NCBI GenBank assembly: GCA_007130585.1
Contig: SLSE01000163.1
Coordinates: forward strand, 1-5,989
DNA: 5,989 nt
Source of the DNA: Syntrophomonadaceae bacterium
Lineage (GTDB): Bacteria; Bacillota; Dethiobacteria; DTU022
Reading direction: 5' to 3'
Below, one piece after another: positions 5,867-5,989 of this stretch (positions are counted from its first letter, which is position 1; each line of letters opens with the position of its first letter). The position numbers were made by a program, and so were the translations under genes. The notes beneath the pieces were generated by a model. The model was not told the DNA's origin. It searched no databases and saw only the letters and a program-made list of their open reading frames with translations.

Positions 5867-5989
5867 GCCCGCCGCCGCTTAACCCTGCCGGTAAAGCTCC
5901 TTCACAAAGGAATTTCCGCGCTGCGGGTGGAATTAAACGGGCAGGGAATAACCCGCGTTATAATCGATCGAATACCGCCGGCAATAACA
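5867..5989. other. Non-coding tail with no recognised gene
   Basis: No open frame with a ribosome site is seen in these 123 bases. A TATAAT at 5959-5964 has no convincing -35 box at 16-18 nt (the closest, TTAAAC at 5933, matches 3 of 6 and is 20 nt away). It may be the upstream region of the next gene beyond the window. Confidence 0.4.

Noticed and set aside
5959..5964. TATAAT as a promoter -10 box
   Set aside because: No acceptable -35 element at normal spacing and no gene start visible before the window ends.

Overview
The window looks like a high-GC anaerobic bacterium, most likely a Clostridia-type Firmicute (Peptococcaceae or Moorella-like acetogen, sulfate reducer or syntroph). The evidence is a tungsten-type aldehyde:ferredoxin oxidoreductase with its own multi-cluster ferredoxin, a non-pyrrolysine MttB-superfamily methyltransferase, strong GGAGG-type ribosome binding sites, and GC-rich coding sequence with no introns. 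Taxonomy is inferred from gene content, not from a marker gene.

Layout: all five genes lie on the + strand. (1) 21-404: polyferredoxin with four CX2CX2CX3C motifs. (2) 419-2287: aldehyde ferredoxin oxidoreductase (AOR), 14 nt downstream. (3) 2371-2610: MoaD/ThiS-like sulfur carrier ending in Gly-Gly. A 108-nt gap follows, holding a long interrupted GC-rich hairpin with no T-run. (4) 2719-4161: trimethylamine methyltransferase (MttB) family protein with no in-frame TAG. A 100-nt AT-richer gap follows, with an orphan strong Shine-Dalgarno sequence, a possible 12-codon frame and a small inverted repeat. (5) 4262-5794: BCCT-family betaine/carnitine/choline transporter, ending in a clear intrinsic terminator at 5831-5866. 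The last 123 bases hold no gene that I can see.

Reading of the cluster: the first three genes form a tungsto-enzyme module. AOR oxidises an aldehyde (or reduces an acid), the ferredoxin carries the electrons, and the MoaD-like protein probably supplies sulfur for the metallopterin. The last two genes form a quaternary-amine module. The transporter keeps the aromatic box that binds a trimethylammonium group, and the MttB homologue would move a methyl group from the imported compound to a corrinoid protein. The non-Pyl branch of MttB includes MtgB (glycine betaine), MtpB (proline betaine), MtcB (carnitine) and MtyB (gamma-butyrobetaine), so an anaerobic betaine demethylation function is likely but the exact substrate is open. 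No corrinoid protein, methylcorrinoid:tetrahydrofolate methyltransferase or corrinoid activase lies inside the window. The same strand, and the absence of any T-tailed terminator before 5831, allow co-transcription of the two modules, but this is not proven. No tRNA, rRNA, CRISPR array, insertion sequence or phage gene was seen.
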